NCBI GenBank assembly: GCA_024761205.1
Contig: JAMASS010000038.1
Coordinates: 1 to 43,221, forward strand
Reading direction: 5' to 3'
DNA length: 43,221 nucleotides
Origin: Limisphaerales bacterium
GTDB lineage: Bacteria > Verrucomicrobiota > Verrucomicrobiia > Limisphaerales > AAA164-E04
Shown: one piece after another, positions 36,211-42,989 of the stretch
Numbering within the stretch: position 1 is the stretch's first letter
Layout: every line of letters starts with the position of its first letter
The notes under the pieces: model-generated
Seen by the model: the letters and a program-made list of their open reading frames with translations, nothing else
What the model was told of the DNA's origin: nothing
The model's database searches: none
Translations under genes and position numbers: made by a program

Positions 36211-39200
36211 GTGAAAACAACCACCCATGCAAAAAAACGCGCTATCGCAACCTACGACCACAAGGACAAAGAACGCGCCAATAACCCGCCGGTTGGTCTG
36301 GTTACTCCCGGTACCGATCCGGATGAAGGCAGAAAGCAGACCTACTCATACGATCCGCACCTGGATCCGCAGCTGCAATGGGCCGGCAAGACAGAACACA
36401 CTTCGTTTGAAGTACCGATCCGCTCCCTGCATGTCCACGAACGCATAGACCCGCGCACCATTATTGAAGCAGTCAGAAAGCGTAACGGCGGTAACGGCAA
36501 CAGGCAAATATATCTGTTTGAGGAAGAACGTGAAATTCCCCTTCGGCAGGCCATTGAATTCTACCGACACGCCCACAACTGGAGTAACCGGCTGATCGCC
36601 GGCGACTCGCTACTGGTCATGAACTCCCTGCTGCAAAAAGAAAACATGGCCGGCAAAGTGCAATGCGTCTATATGGACCCGCCCTACGGCATCAAATACG
36701 GCTCCAACTTCCAACCCTTCACCAACAAGCGCGAGGTCAAAGACGGCAAGGCCGAGGATCTGACCGCCGAACCTGAAATGATCAAAGCCTTTCGCGATAC
36801 CTGGGAACTGGGTATTCATTCCTATCTGACCTATATGCGCGACCGGTTGTTGTTGGCGAAGGAACTGCTGACTGAAAGCGGTAGTGTGTTTGTGCAGGTC
36901 GGCGATGAGAATGTGCATCGGGTGGGCATGGTGATGGATGATATTTTCGGAGCGGAAAATCGGTTAGCAACAATTTCCTATGTCACGACTGGCGGTAGTT
37001 CTACTGCACATTTACCCGAAGTGGCCGACTATTTACTGTGGTATGCAAAGGATAAGGAAAAAGCAAAATACCGGCAGTTGTACGAACCTCTCACTCGGGC
37101 GGAAGTGGTTGAATTCTTTAGTTCGTATGTCATGGTTGAGTTACCCGACGGCAGTTGTAGAAAAATTACCGATGAAGAATGCTTTGACCCAAACAAATTT
37201 CTGCCCAAGGATGCTCGCCTTTATCGGCGCATGCGACTTGCATCACAGGGGACATCTACTACAGGTCGATCTGATCCCTATGTCTGGAAGAACCGGACAT
37301 TTCATTGCCCGGCCAACAGACATTGGGGAGTTTCTCCGGATGGAATGGATAGACTTGCCGCGTTGAACAGGTTGGATGCAGCAGAGGGTAGCAAAGCAGA
37401 ACTGGCGTGGAAATACTATGAGGATGAAGTTCCCGGGCGACGCATTCACAATGTTTGGGCAAAACAGATGTCCGTTACGGGCAAGAAATATATTGTACAA
37501 ACAGCCGACAGCGTACTACAACGCTGCATTTTGATGACTACCGGTCCGGGCGACCTTGTTTTTGACCCGACTTGCGGTAGTGGCGTCGCAGCTTATACTG
37601 CTGAGAAATGGGGCAGACGATGGATCACCTGTGACACTTCGCGCGTTGCAACTACGCTTGCCAAACAACGGCTGATGACCGCCACTTTTGATTATTACAA
37701 ATTAGCCTATCCCGATGAAGGTGTGGGTAGCGGTTTTGAATATAAAAAAGTGCCTTATGTTTCTGCTGCAACCCTCGCATACGATAAGCCGCAATCATTT
37801 ACAACCCTCTTTGACCAACCCATCAAGGACAACAAACGAGCGCGTGTCACCGGACCTTTCACAGTGGAAGCCGTGCCGGCACCGCAAGTGATCCCGATAG
37901 GCACACTCCGACCCTCCGAAGACCCTTTGCCGGCAGACAATACCGTTACCCGCTCCGGCGAAACCCTGCGCCAGAGTGAATGGCGCGACGAACTGCTGAA
38001 AACCGGCATTAGAGGAAAAAGCGGGCAGCGCATCTCCTTTGCCCGCATTGAGTCCCTGCCCTGCCACTATCTGCACGCCGAAGCCGAAACCAAACCCGAT
38101 GACAGCGGCGCAGATAAAATCAACGAACCGGACACTGCCCACAGGTCACGCCGCGCAGTCATCTCCTTCGGCCCCGAACATGCCCCACTGGAGCGGCGGC
38201 AAGTTGAAAGTGCCTTACAAGAAGCAGCCACACTCAAACCGAAGCCGGAAATAATCCTATTTGCCGCCTTCCAATTTGACCCCGAAGCCTCCAAAGACAT
38301 TGACGAAACCAACTGGCCTGGCATGACCCTGCTCAAAGTACAAATGAATGCCGACCTACAAACCGACGACCTGAAAAAGAAAAGCACCGGCAACGAAAGC
38401 TTCTGGCTGGTAGGACAACCGGATTTAGAAGTGGATAGTGAGCAGTGGTTAGTGAATAGTATAAAGGAGGTAATAGTACCGTATGACATCATTAAAAAAT
38501 TATCAGGAGCTGATAGTCTGGCAAAAATCAATGAACTTGACAAAGACGATCTATCACTTTGCATCGCAATTGCCCAAGGAAGAGAAATATGGGATGCGTT
38601 CGCAGCTGACGAGGGCAGCAGTGTCCATCCCGGCGAACATAGCAGAGGGACAGGCACGTCACGGGACGGGGGAATTTCTGCAATTTCTGGGAGTGGCACG
38701 GGGATCCCTTGCCGAATTGGAGACCTTGCTGATCTTATGCAGAGATTTGAAACTCTTAACAGAGGAGAATATCAGCGGTGCCTTAAGCGACTGCGAGGAG
38801 ATAAGCAAATTGTTGACCGGGCTCGTAAAATCGCTGCGTCGCTAACTAATCATTTCCCACTGGCCACTATTCACTATTCCCAAGTCACTATCCACGGTTT
38901 TGACTACTTCAACACCAAAACCGGTGAACTGGAGTCCGGTGACGAAAAACAGATCGCCGTTTGGATGCTGGACACCGATTATGACAAGCGATGCCTGTAC
39001 CCAAGCCAGGTATTCTTCCCGGGAGCGGACGGCATCGGCGGCTGGGAAAAGCTCGCCCGCAACCTCAAAGCCGAAATAGACCAGGACCTGATCGGGGCCT
39101 ACGCCGGCACCCTGTCGCTACCCTTTGAATTGGGCAAAAACAAACGCATCGCCGTCAAAATCGTAGATAATAGGGGCATTGAAAGTTTGAAAGTAATGGA

Positions 39201-39237
39201 TATTTCGGTGGATTCGAAACTTGTGGAGTTGGAGTGA
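36211..39237 (+). CDS. type III restriction-modification methyltransferase (Mod) carrying an insert
   Basis: This beta-class adenine DNA methyltransferase has 1008 residues. Motif IV, DPPYGIKYGSNF (Asp156), precedes motif I, FDPTCGSGVAAYTAE (from 451), the order of type III Mod proteins; motif I binds SAM. The C-terminus (FDYFNTKTGELESGDEKQIA, WMLDTDYDKRCLYPSQVFFP, RIAVKIVDNRGIESLK) is that of large Mod subunits paired with DEAD-type Res. Residues 741-895 are foreign to the family: they are encoded by a 465-nt insert bounded by inverted repeats and holding another gene in a different frame. I infer that the catalytic domain is intact, while the insert may disturb target recognition or Res contact. 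The start is GTG 36211 with no strong ribosome-binding site. Res begins at 42990, so four cargo genes and a scar separate the pair. The stop overlaps the next start as TGATG. Confidence 0.88.
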   Translation: MKTTTHAKKRAIATYDHKDKERANNPPVGLVTPGTDPDEGRKQTYSYDPHLDPQLQWAGKTEHTSFEVPIRSLHVHERIDPRTIIEAVRKRNGGNGNRQIYLFEEEREIPLRQAIEFYRHAHNWSNRLIAGDSLLVMNSLLQKENMAGKVQCVYMDPPYGIKYGSNFQPFTNKREVKDGKAEDLTAEPEMIKAFRDTWELGIHSYLTYMRDRLLLAKELLTESGSVFVQVGDENVHRVGMVMDDIFGAENRLATISYVTTGGSSTAHLPEVADYLLWYAKDKEKAKYRQLYEPLTRAEVVEFFSSYVMVELPDGSCRKITDEECFDPNKFLPKDARLYRRMRLASQGTSTTGRSDPYVWKNRTFHCPANRHWGVSPDGMDRLAALNRLDAAEGSKAELAWKYYEDEVPGRRIHNVWAKQMSVTGKKYIVQTADSVLQRCILMTTGPGDLVFDPTCGSGVAAYTAEKWGRRWITCDTSRVATTLAKQRLMTATFDYYKLAYPDEGVGSGFEYKKVPYVSAATLAYDKPQSFTTLFDQPIKDNKRARVTGPFTVEAVPAPQVIPIGTLRPSEDPLPADNTVTRSGETLRQSEWRDELLKTGIRGKSGQRISFARIESLPCHYLHAEAETKPDDSGADKINEPDTAHRSRRAVISFGPEHAPLERRQVESALQEAATLKPKPEIILFAAFQFDPEASKDIDETNWPGMTLLKVQMNADLQTDDLKKKSTGNESFWLVGQPDLEVDSEQWLVNSIKEVIVPYDIIKKLSGADSLAKINELDKDDLSLCIAIAQGREIWDAFAADEGSSVHPGEHSRGTGTSRDGGISAISGSGTGIPCRIGDLADLMQRFETLNRGEYQRCLKRLRGDKQIVDRARKIAASLTNHFPLATIHYSQVTIHGFDYFNTKTGELESGDEKQIAVWMLDTDYDKRCLYPSQVFFPGADGIGGWEKLARNLKAEIDQDLIGAYAGTLSLPFELGKNKRIAVKIVDNRGIESLKVMDISVDSKLVELE
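38431..38460 (+). repeat. left inverted repeat of the insert inside mod
   Basis: The 30-nt unit has an 11-base arm GTGGATAGTGA, an 8-base variable centre and an 11-base arm TAGTGAATAGT. The reverse complement at 38866-38895 has both arms identical and a different centre. GTGAATAGT-like repeats often flank four-helix-bundle genes (family knowledge, from memory). Confidence 0.85.
38483..38845 (+). CDS. four-helix-bundle protein (S23/IVS family) nested in mod
   Basis: The 120-residue protein is complete and clearly of the four-helix-bundle family first found in 23S rRNA intervening sequences: NYQELIVWQKSMNLTKTIYH, then LPKEEKYGMRSQLTRAAVSI, PANIAEGQARHGTGEFLQFL and VARGSLAELETLLIL. A strong AAAGGAGG at 38463-38470 lies 12 nt before its ATG. 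It is read one frame off from the mod gene that surrounds it, and the mod frame stays open through its whole length. The function of the family is unknown; it is thought to ride on mobile insertions. The inverted repeats on either side define the insert. Confidence 0.9.
   Translation: MTSLKNYQELIVWQKSMNLTKTIYHFASQLPKEEKYGMRSQLTRAAVSIPANIAEGQARHGTGEFLQFLGVARGSLAELETLLILCRDLKLLTEENISGALSDCEEISKLLTGLVKSLRR
38866..38895 (-). repeat. right inverted repeat of the insert inside mod
   Basis: This is the reverse complement of the left repeat: arms GTGGATAGTGA and TAGTGAATAGT are identical and the 8-base centre differs. From the outer edge of the left repeat to the outer edge of this one is 465 nt, exactly 155 codons, so the surrounding mod frame is preserved. 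Confidence 0.85.
39141..39204 (+). repeat. mod 3'-end block, copy 1
   Basis: This 64-nt block in the true mod gene encodes KRIAVKIVDNRGIESLKVMD. It recurs at 40975-41038 with 62 of 64 bases identical. Confidence 0.9.
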
Positions 39238-40100
39238 TGGACCAAGTAACAGAACCTAGAGCAAGCTACGGCGGGGAGTGGACTATTGAGAAGCTGAAGA
39301 TATTGGAAAGGTATCTGGACGCCTACACCACTGCATTGAAAGATCAACTGTTCAAGTTGGTGTATATTGATGCCTTCGCGGGATCCGGCTCAGTCGAACT
39401 CCGTGTTAAGTATAACCTGGATCCGGAAGCTAAAGGATTCTTGGCGGGGTCAGTACAGCGCGCCCTTCAAGTAAAGGACAAGCCGTTTGACAAAATGATC
39501 TTTGTGGAAAAAGACGCTGGCGAGTGCGAAAAACTGAAACAACTTTGTGGTGATTATCCTGACAGAGATACCGAAGTCGTAAACAAAGATGCAAACGATT
39601 TTCTGAGAAATGATTTGGAACTGGATTGGAACAAGTGGCGCGGTGTTCTTTTTCTTGACCCTTTCGCAACTGAGGTTGAGTGGTCCACCATTAAGAAGAT
39701 AGCTACATTCAATGCGCTTGATACTTGGATTCTCTTCCCAGTATCCGCTATCGCAAGAATGTTGAAGAATGTGACACGACTTGAGGATATTCCAGACAGT
39801 TTGGCTCGTCGTTTAACTAGTATTTATGGCGATTATAGTTGGCAGGGGTTGTATCACGAAAGTCCGCAATTGCATATGTTTGGAGACAACGTATGGGAGA
39901 GAGACCCCGGCGTTGACGGACTTCTCAAAATATACAAGCAAAAATTGCGTAATTTGCTAGGCCCAAGATTACTTGAAGAGTCCCGGTCTTTAAGAAACTC
40001 AAAGAATGCAATATTATTTGAATTTATGTTTTGTGTGGGCAACGAAAGAGGAATTAAGCCCGCCAAACGAATAGCGGGACATATTTTGAACAACATGTAG
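39237..40100 (+). CDS. tcmP: three-Cys-motif partner protein TcmP
   Basis: The 287-residue protein matches the TcmP family, which occurs next to three-Cys-motif (DUF5131, Gp37/Gp68) proteins. It has a methyltransferase-like Rossmann core: LVYIDAFAGSGSVELR (glycine loop), MIFVEKDAGECEKLKQL (acid after strand 2) and GVLFLDPFATEVEW. The middle is WILFPVSAIARML, and the tail ends in GHILNNM. I start at ATG 39237, which overlaps the mod stop as TGATG; a GTG one codon earlier is possible. It probably depends on mod translation. Base composition is more AT-rich than mod. The biological role of TcmP pairs is not established; a link to phage or defence is inferred from context. Confidence 0.85.
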   Translation: MDQVTEPRASYGGEWTIEKLKILERYLDAYTTALKDQLFKLVYIDAFAGSGSVELRVKYNLDPEAKGFLAGSVQRALQVKDKPFDKMIFVEKDAGECEKLKQLCGDYPDRDTEVVNKDANDFLRNDLELDWNKWRGVLFLDPFATEVEWSTIKKIATFNALDTWILFPVSAIARMLKNVTRLEDIPDSLARRLTSIYGDYSWQGLYHESPQLHMFGDNVWERDPGVDGLLKIYKQKLRNLLGPRLLEESRSLRNSKNAILFEFMFCVGNERGIKPAKRIAGHILNNM

Positions 40101-40102
40101 TC

Positions 40103-40831
40103 ATGGCCAAAGGATCCAAGATTGAGTGGACGCAGACCACTTGGAATCCCGTAACCGGTTGCACAAAGATCAGTCATGGGTGCAAACACTGTTATGCCGA
40201 ACGTATGAGCCACAGGCTCCGGTCTGCCGGAGTAAAAAAATATAAAAACGGATTCAAGGTCTCGCTGCACCACGACACACTTGACGAACCATTAAAATGG
40301 ACCAAGCCGCAAGTCGTTTTCGTCAATTCAATGAGCGACCTGTTTCATTCGTCTGTTCCTACAGAGTTTATTGAGTCGGTTTTTGAAAAAATGAACGCCG
40401 CGCCACAGCATGTTTTTCAGGTTTTAACAAAGCGTCCTGATAGAGTGAGGAAACTTAATAAGAGACTCAATTGGACACAAAATATATGGATGGGGACAAG
40501 TATAGAATCAGAAAAATGGGTTCACCGCATGGACATACTCAAACAAACTGACGCCCACATAAAATTTCTGTCGCTGGAGCCATTACTTGGGCCGTTGGAC
40601 GAACTTGAATTATCCGAGATAGACTGGGTTATCGTTGGGGGAGAATCCGGGCCTGGCGCAAGAAGAATGGCAGCGGATTGGGTCAGGAGCATTCGAGATA
40701 ATTGCATCGCCAGCGGGGTTCCCTTTTTCTTTAAGCAATGGGGAGGGGTATTCAAAAAGCGAGCGGGACGTATACTTGATAACAAAACATGGAACGAAAT
40801 ACCGAACATGACAGGTGGCCAAGTCCTCTGA
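40103..40831 (+). CDS. three-Cys-motif DUF5131 (phage Gp37/Gp68-like) protein
   Basis: The 242-residue protein opens with KIEWTQTTWNPVTGCTKIS and HGCKHCYAERM. Cys20, Cys27 and Cys30 form the CX6CX2C motif of this radical-SAM-related family, likely holding an iron-sulfur cluster. Other blocks are VVFVNSMSDLFHSSVP, QVLTKRPDR, WMGTSIES, FLSLEPLLGPLD, WVIVGGESGPGAR and FFFKQWGG, all typical. It follows the tcmP stop by 2 nt, so the two are translated together. Relatives are common in phages and mobile islands. Which molecule it modifies is unknown. The gene is complete. Confidence 0.88.
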   Translation: MAKGSKIEWTQTTWNPVTGCTKISHGCKHCYAERMSHRLRSAGVKKYKNGFKVSLHHDTLDEPLKWTKPQVVFVNSMSDLFHSSVPTEFIESVFEKMNAAPQHVFQVLTKRPDRVRKLNKRLNWTQNIWMGTSIESEKWVHRMDILKQTDAHIKFLSLEPLLGPLDELELSEIDWVIVGGESGPGARRMAADWVRSIRDNCIASGVPFFFKQWGGVFKKRAGRILDNKTWNEIPNMTGGQVL

Positions 40832-40846
40832 AACGAAAGTGCTGAC

Positions 40847-40915
40847 ATGACCGATTCCCTCATCCTCAACTCTCCCTACTCCGCGCCCACCAAACGCCAG
40901 CATGTGGGAATAGGC
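40847..40915 (+). pseudogene. 5' fragment of a res gene (scar, left part)
   Basis: Starting at ATG 40847 the frame reads MTDSLILNSPYSAPTKRQ, the same opening as the true Res that starts at 42990 (SSLILNSPYSAPTKHWQ), then departs and stops by 40963. The 39-nt block 40857-40895 is 38/39 identical to 43012-43050. It is therefore the first ~20 codons of another res copy, cut off and joined to a mod tail. Confidence 0.85.
40857..40895 (+). repeat. res 5'-end block, copy 1
   Basis: This 39-nt direct repeat of the res start differs at one base from 43012-43050. Confidence 0.9.
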
Positions 40916-41058
40916 CGGAAACCTTATCGGCACTTACGCCAATACCCCGCCCTTACCCTTTGAACCGAGCAAAACAAACGCATCGCCGTCAAAATCGTAG
41001 ATAATAGAGGCATTGAAAGTTTGAAAATAATGGATATTGTGTTGCCGAAGGTGAAGTG
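40916..41058 (+). pseudogene. 3' fragment of a mod gene (scar, right part)
   Basis: Downstream of the res fragment the sequence matches the end of mod: LIGTYANTPPLPFE corresponds to LIGAYAGTLSLPFE, then after a one-base slip KRIAVKIVDNRGIESLKIMD and VLPKVK, then stop. The stop overlaps the next start as TGATG, exactly as the true mod stop overlaps tcmP. It is a remnant of a second mod copy that once preceded the ATPase gene. Confidence 0.88.
40975..41038 (+). repeat. mod 3'-end block, copy 2
   Basis: This 64-nt block is 62/64 identical to 39141-39204, marking the duplicated mod end in the scar. Confidence 0.9.
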
Positions 41059-42498
41059 ATGACTGAAGAAAACATGAAAATTTCTGTTAATAATTATGGA
41101 CCTATTGCGGAAGCAAAGGATATTGAACTTTGCCCGCTGACTGTGTTTGTCGGACCGAGTAACACGGGAAAATCTTATCTCGCGATTCTGATTTACGCTT
41201 TGCTTCATTCCTTCCAAAATAGGAGCAGTTTTGCTTCTCGATTTCGTAGGAAACCAAAGAGACAGGAAACAATTTCTTTCGATTCTAAGGCGATAGAAAA
41301 GGAGCTTAGTTTAGTAGAAAAGCTATTCAAAAGTGATATGGAAAATATCAAATTCTCTGACCTTCCCGAAGAGTTACAAAAATGGACGAATGAAGAAATA
41401 GCGAAGGCAGTAAACCATAAATTTTGCCAAGAACTTCTTCGTTGCATGGGAATTTCCGCAAAGGAAGATCATTTGATTAGTAATAATTTCAATTTTAATC
41501 TAGAGGACAATCAAAAAAGCTTGATTCTGAGATCATTTGACGAAACTCCCAGCTTGAAGATTAAAGAGACGGACTCTGTCGAAAACATGTTTGCCAAGTC
41601 GTTCATATATAAGTTTTATATGTTTCTTGAAAAAGAAATTTCACGAGAGATAAAAACAAAAACAGAGATAAAAGCATGGATGTTTCTCGATTGGATATCA
41701 GAAAACATTTTTCACTCTGACGGAAAAACAGAGTCTTTTTACTTACCTGCAGCGAGAACAGGAATCATGCAAAGCCATCGGGCTATAGCAGGCGCACTGG
41801 TACAACGGGCTACTTTCGCAGGGATCGAAAACTTTTCCGTTCCTACTTTGAGTGGTATTGTGTCTGACTTCTTAGAGGAACTTATTCTTATAGACACAAG
41901 CAAAATTCCTGATCCTGCTGTAGGTGAAGTGGCAAACGAGATGGAAAAAGAGATACTGCATGGTTCCATTAAGTCAAAAAGTCTTGAAGGGAACCAATAT
42001 CCGCAATTTTCATACAAGCAGAACGGTCTTGAAGTTCCATTATTATGTTCTTCATCGATGGTTTCAGAGCTCACTCCTGTCGTTCTATTTATTAGACACA
42101 GAGTAGGAAAAGGTGATTTGTTGATTATTGAAGAACCTGAAGCACATCTGCACCCTGAAGCCCAAAGAAATGTTGCAAAAACTGTTGTTCGTTTGGTCCG
42201 CACAGGTGTTCGGGTTATGGTAACGACGCACAGTGATTACTTCCTGGACCAACTTGCAAACTATGTCCGCTTGTCAAAACTGAGTAAAGCCAAACGAAAC
42301 AAACTTGCTGATGACCAAAACCTCTTTTTGAAAGAGAATGAAATCGGTGCCTACGCGTTCAACCGGCAGGAGGGAGGGACAATCGTTGAAAGATTGCATT
42401 TTGACCAAGAAAACGGTCTATCCCCTGAAGATCATGATAAGGTGTCCTCGGACTTGTATAACGATACCGTGGAACTTCTGGATCAACTTGACCAATAG
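41059..42498 (+). CDS. SMC/ABC-like AAA ATPase of a two-gene module
   Basis: The ~479-residue ATPase has an SMC/RecF-type head: opening NYGPIAEAKDIELCPLTVFV, Walker A GPSNTGKSYLA (Lys38), a long helical middle (residues about 50-220), a signature-like SSSMVSELTPVVLF, Walker B LLIIEEPEAHLHPEAQ (Glu358) and the switch histidine MVTTHSDYFLDQL. This is the layout of ATPases in defence modules such as Septu, PARIS and retron or Abi ATPases, but the partner differs. I start at ATG 41059, overlapping the mod-fragment stop; a GTG at 41056 is just upstream. It is very AT-rich relative to the chromosome, indicating recent transfer. The small gene 11 nt downstream is its likely partner. Confidence 0.85.
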   Translation: MTEENMKISVNNYGPIAEAKDIELCPLTVFVGPSNTGKSYLAILIYALLHSFQNRSSFASRFRRKPKRQETISFDSKAIEKELSLVEKLFKSDMENIKFSDLPEELQKWTNEEIAKAVNHKFCQELLRCMGISAKEDHLISNNFNFNLEDNQKSLILRSFDETPSLKIKETDSVENMFAKSFIYKFYMFLEKEISREIKTKTEIKAWMFLDWISENIFHSDGKTESFYLPAARTGIMQSHRAIAGALVQRATFAGIENFSVPTLSGIVSDFLEELILIDTSKIPDPAVGEVANEMEKEILHGSIKSKSLEGNQYPQFSYKQNGLEVPLLCSSSMVSELTPVVLFIRHRVGKGDLLIIEEPEAHLHPEAQRNVAKTVVRLVRTGVRVMVTTHSDYFLDQLANYVRLSKLSKAKRNKLADDQNLFLKENEIGAYAFNRQEGGTIVERLHFDQENGLSPEDHDKVSSDLYNDTVELLDQLDQ

Positions 42499-42509
42499 GG
42501 ATATGAAGG

Positions 42510-42980
42510 ATGAGTTCCGCTATCAACATACTGAAAGGTAGATTTAGTAAATGTGTCTGTAGCTCCTGCGAAACATCAAATTGCAAACTTAAATTAAGTG
42601 ATTTCCCAAGTGAAAAAATTATTTTGGATATTGATTGCGTTGAACAACAAGAATTAGCTCACATTCAAGGTAAACGATGCGACTACATAATTGTAATAGA
42701 GCAAGGTGGCTTTACATTTCTTGTCCCCGCGGAATTCAAGTCGGAATCTGTGCGTGAAAGTGATGTGAAGGAACAGTTGGAAGGTGGGATCAGGTTTTTT
42801 GCAGAGTTCTACAACGATCAATTTACGTGCTATCCAGTATTGGTCTCTAAAAGACTCAGCCGCCCGGCTAGTCATAAACTCAAAAGAATTTTAATAAATT
42901 ATAACTCCAAAAAAGTAAGGATCAAGCGTGTTAAATGTAACGATTCGTTGTTGTGGAATAAAGTAAAGAGCCAAGTATAA
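42510..42980 (+). CDS. small putative nuclease-like partner of the ATPase
   Basis: I do not recognise a named family. The 156-residue protein has a Cys cluster at the start (Cys15, Cys17, Cys20, Cys25) that could bind zinc. It then has RCDYIIVIEQGGFTFLVPAE followed by FKSES: Asp58, Glu75 and Lys77 in a strand-turn-strand context, which is the D...ExK pattern of PD-(D/E)XK nucleases. A helix (VKEQLEGGIRFFAEF), a Val-rich strand and a basic tail follow. It is 11 nt behind the ATPase and equally AT-rich. It could instead be a non-catalytic sensor or an immunity protein; nuclease function is inference. Confidence 0.6.
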   Translation: MSSAINILKGRFSKCVCSSCETSNCKLKLSDFPSEKIILDIDCVEQQELAHIQGKRCDYIIVIEQGGFTFLVPAEFKSESVRESDVKEQLEGGIRFFAEFYNDQFTCYPVLVSKRLSRPASHKLKRILINYNSKKVRIKRVKCNDSLLWNKVKSQV

Positions 42981-42989
42981 TAAGTCCCA

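Noticed and set aside
38431-38895. Insert inside mod as an intein
   Set aside because: There is no Cys/Ser at the left edge, no HN-Cys/Ser at the right edge and no splicing-block motifs; the content is a four-helix-bundle gene in another frame.
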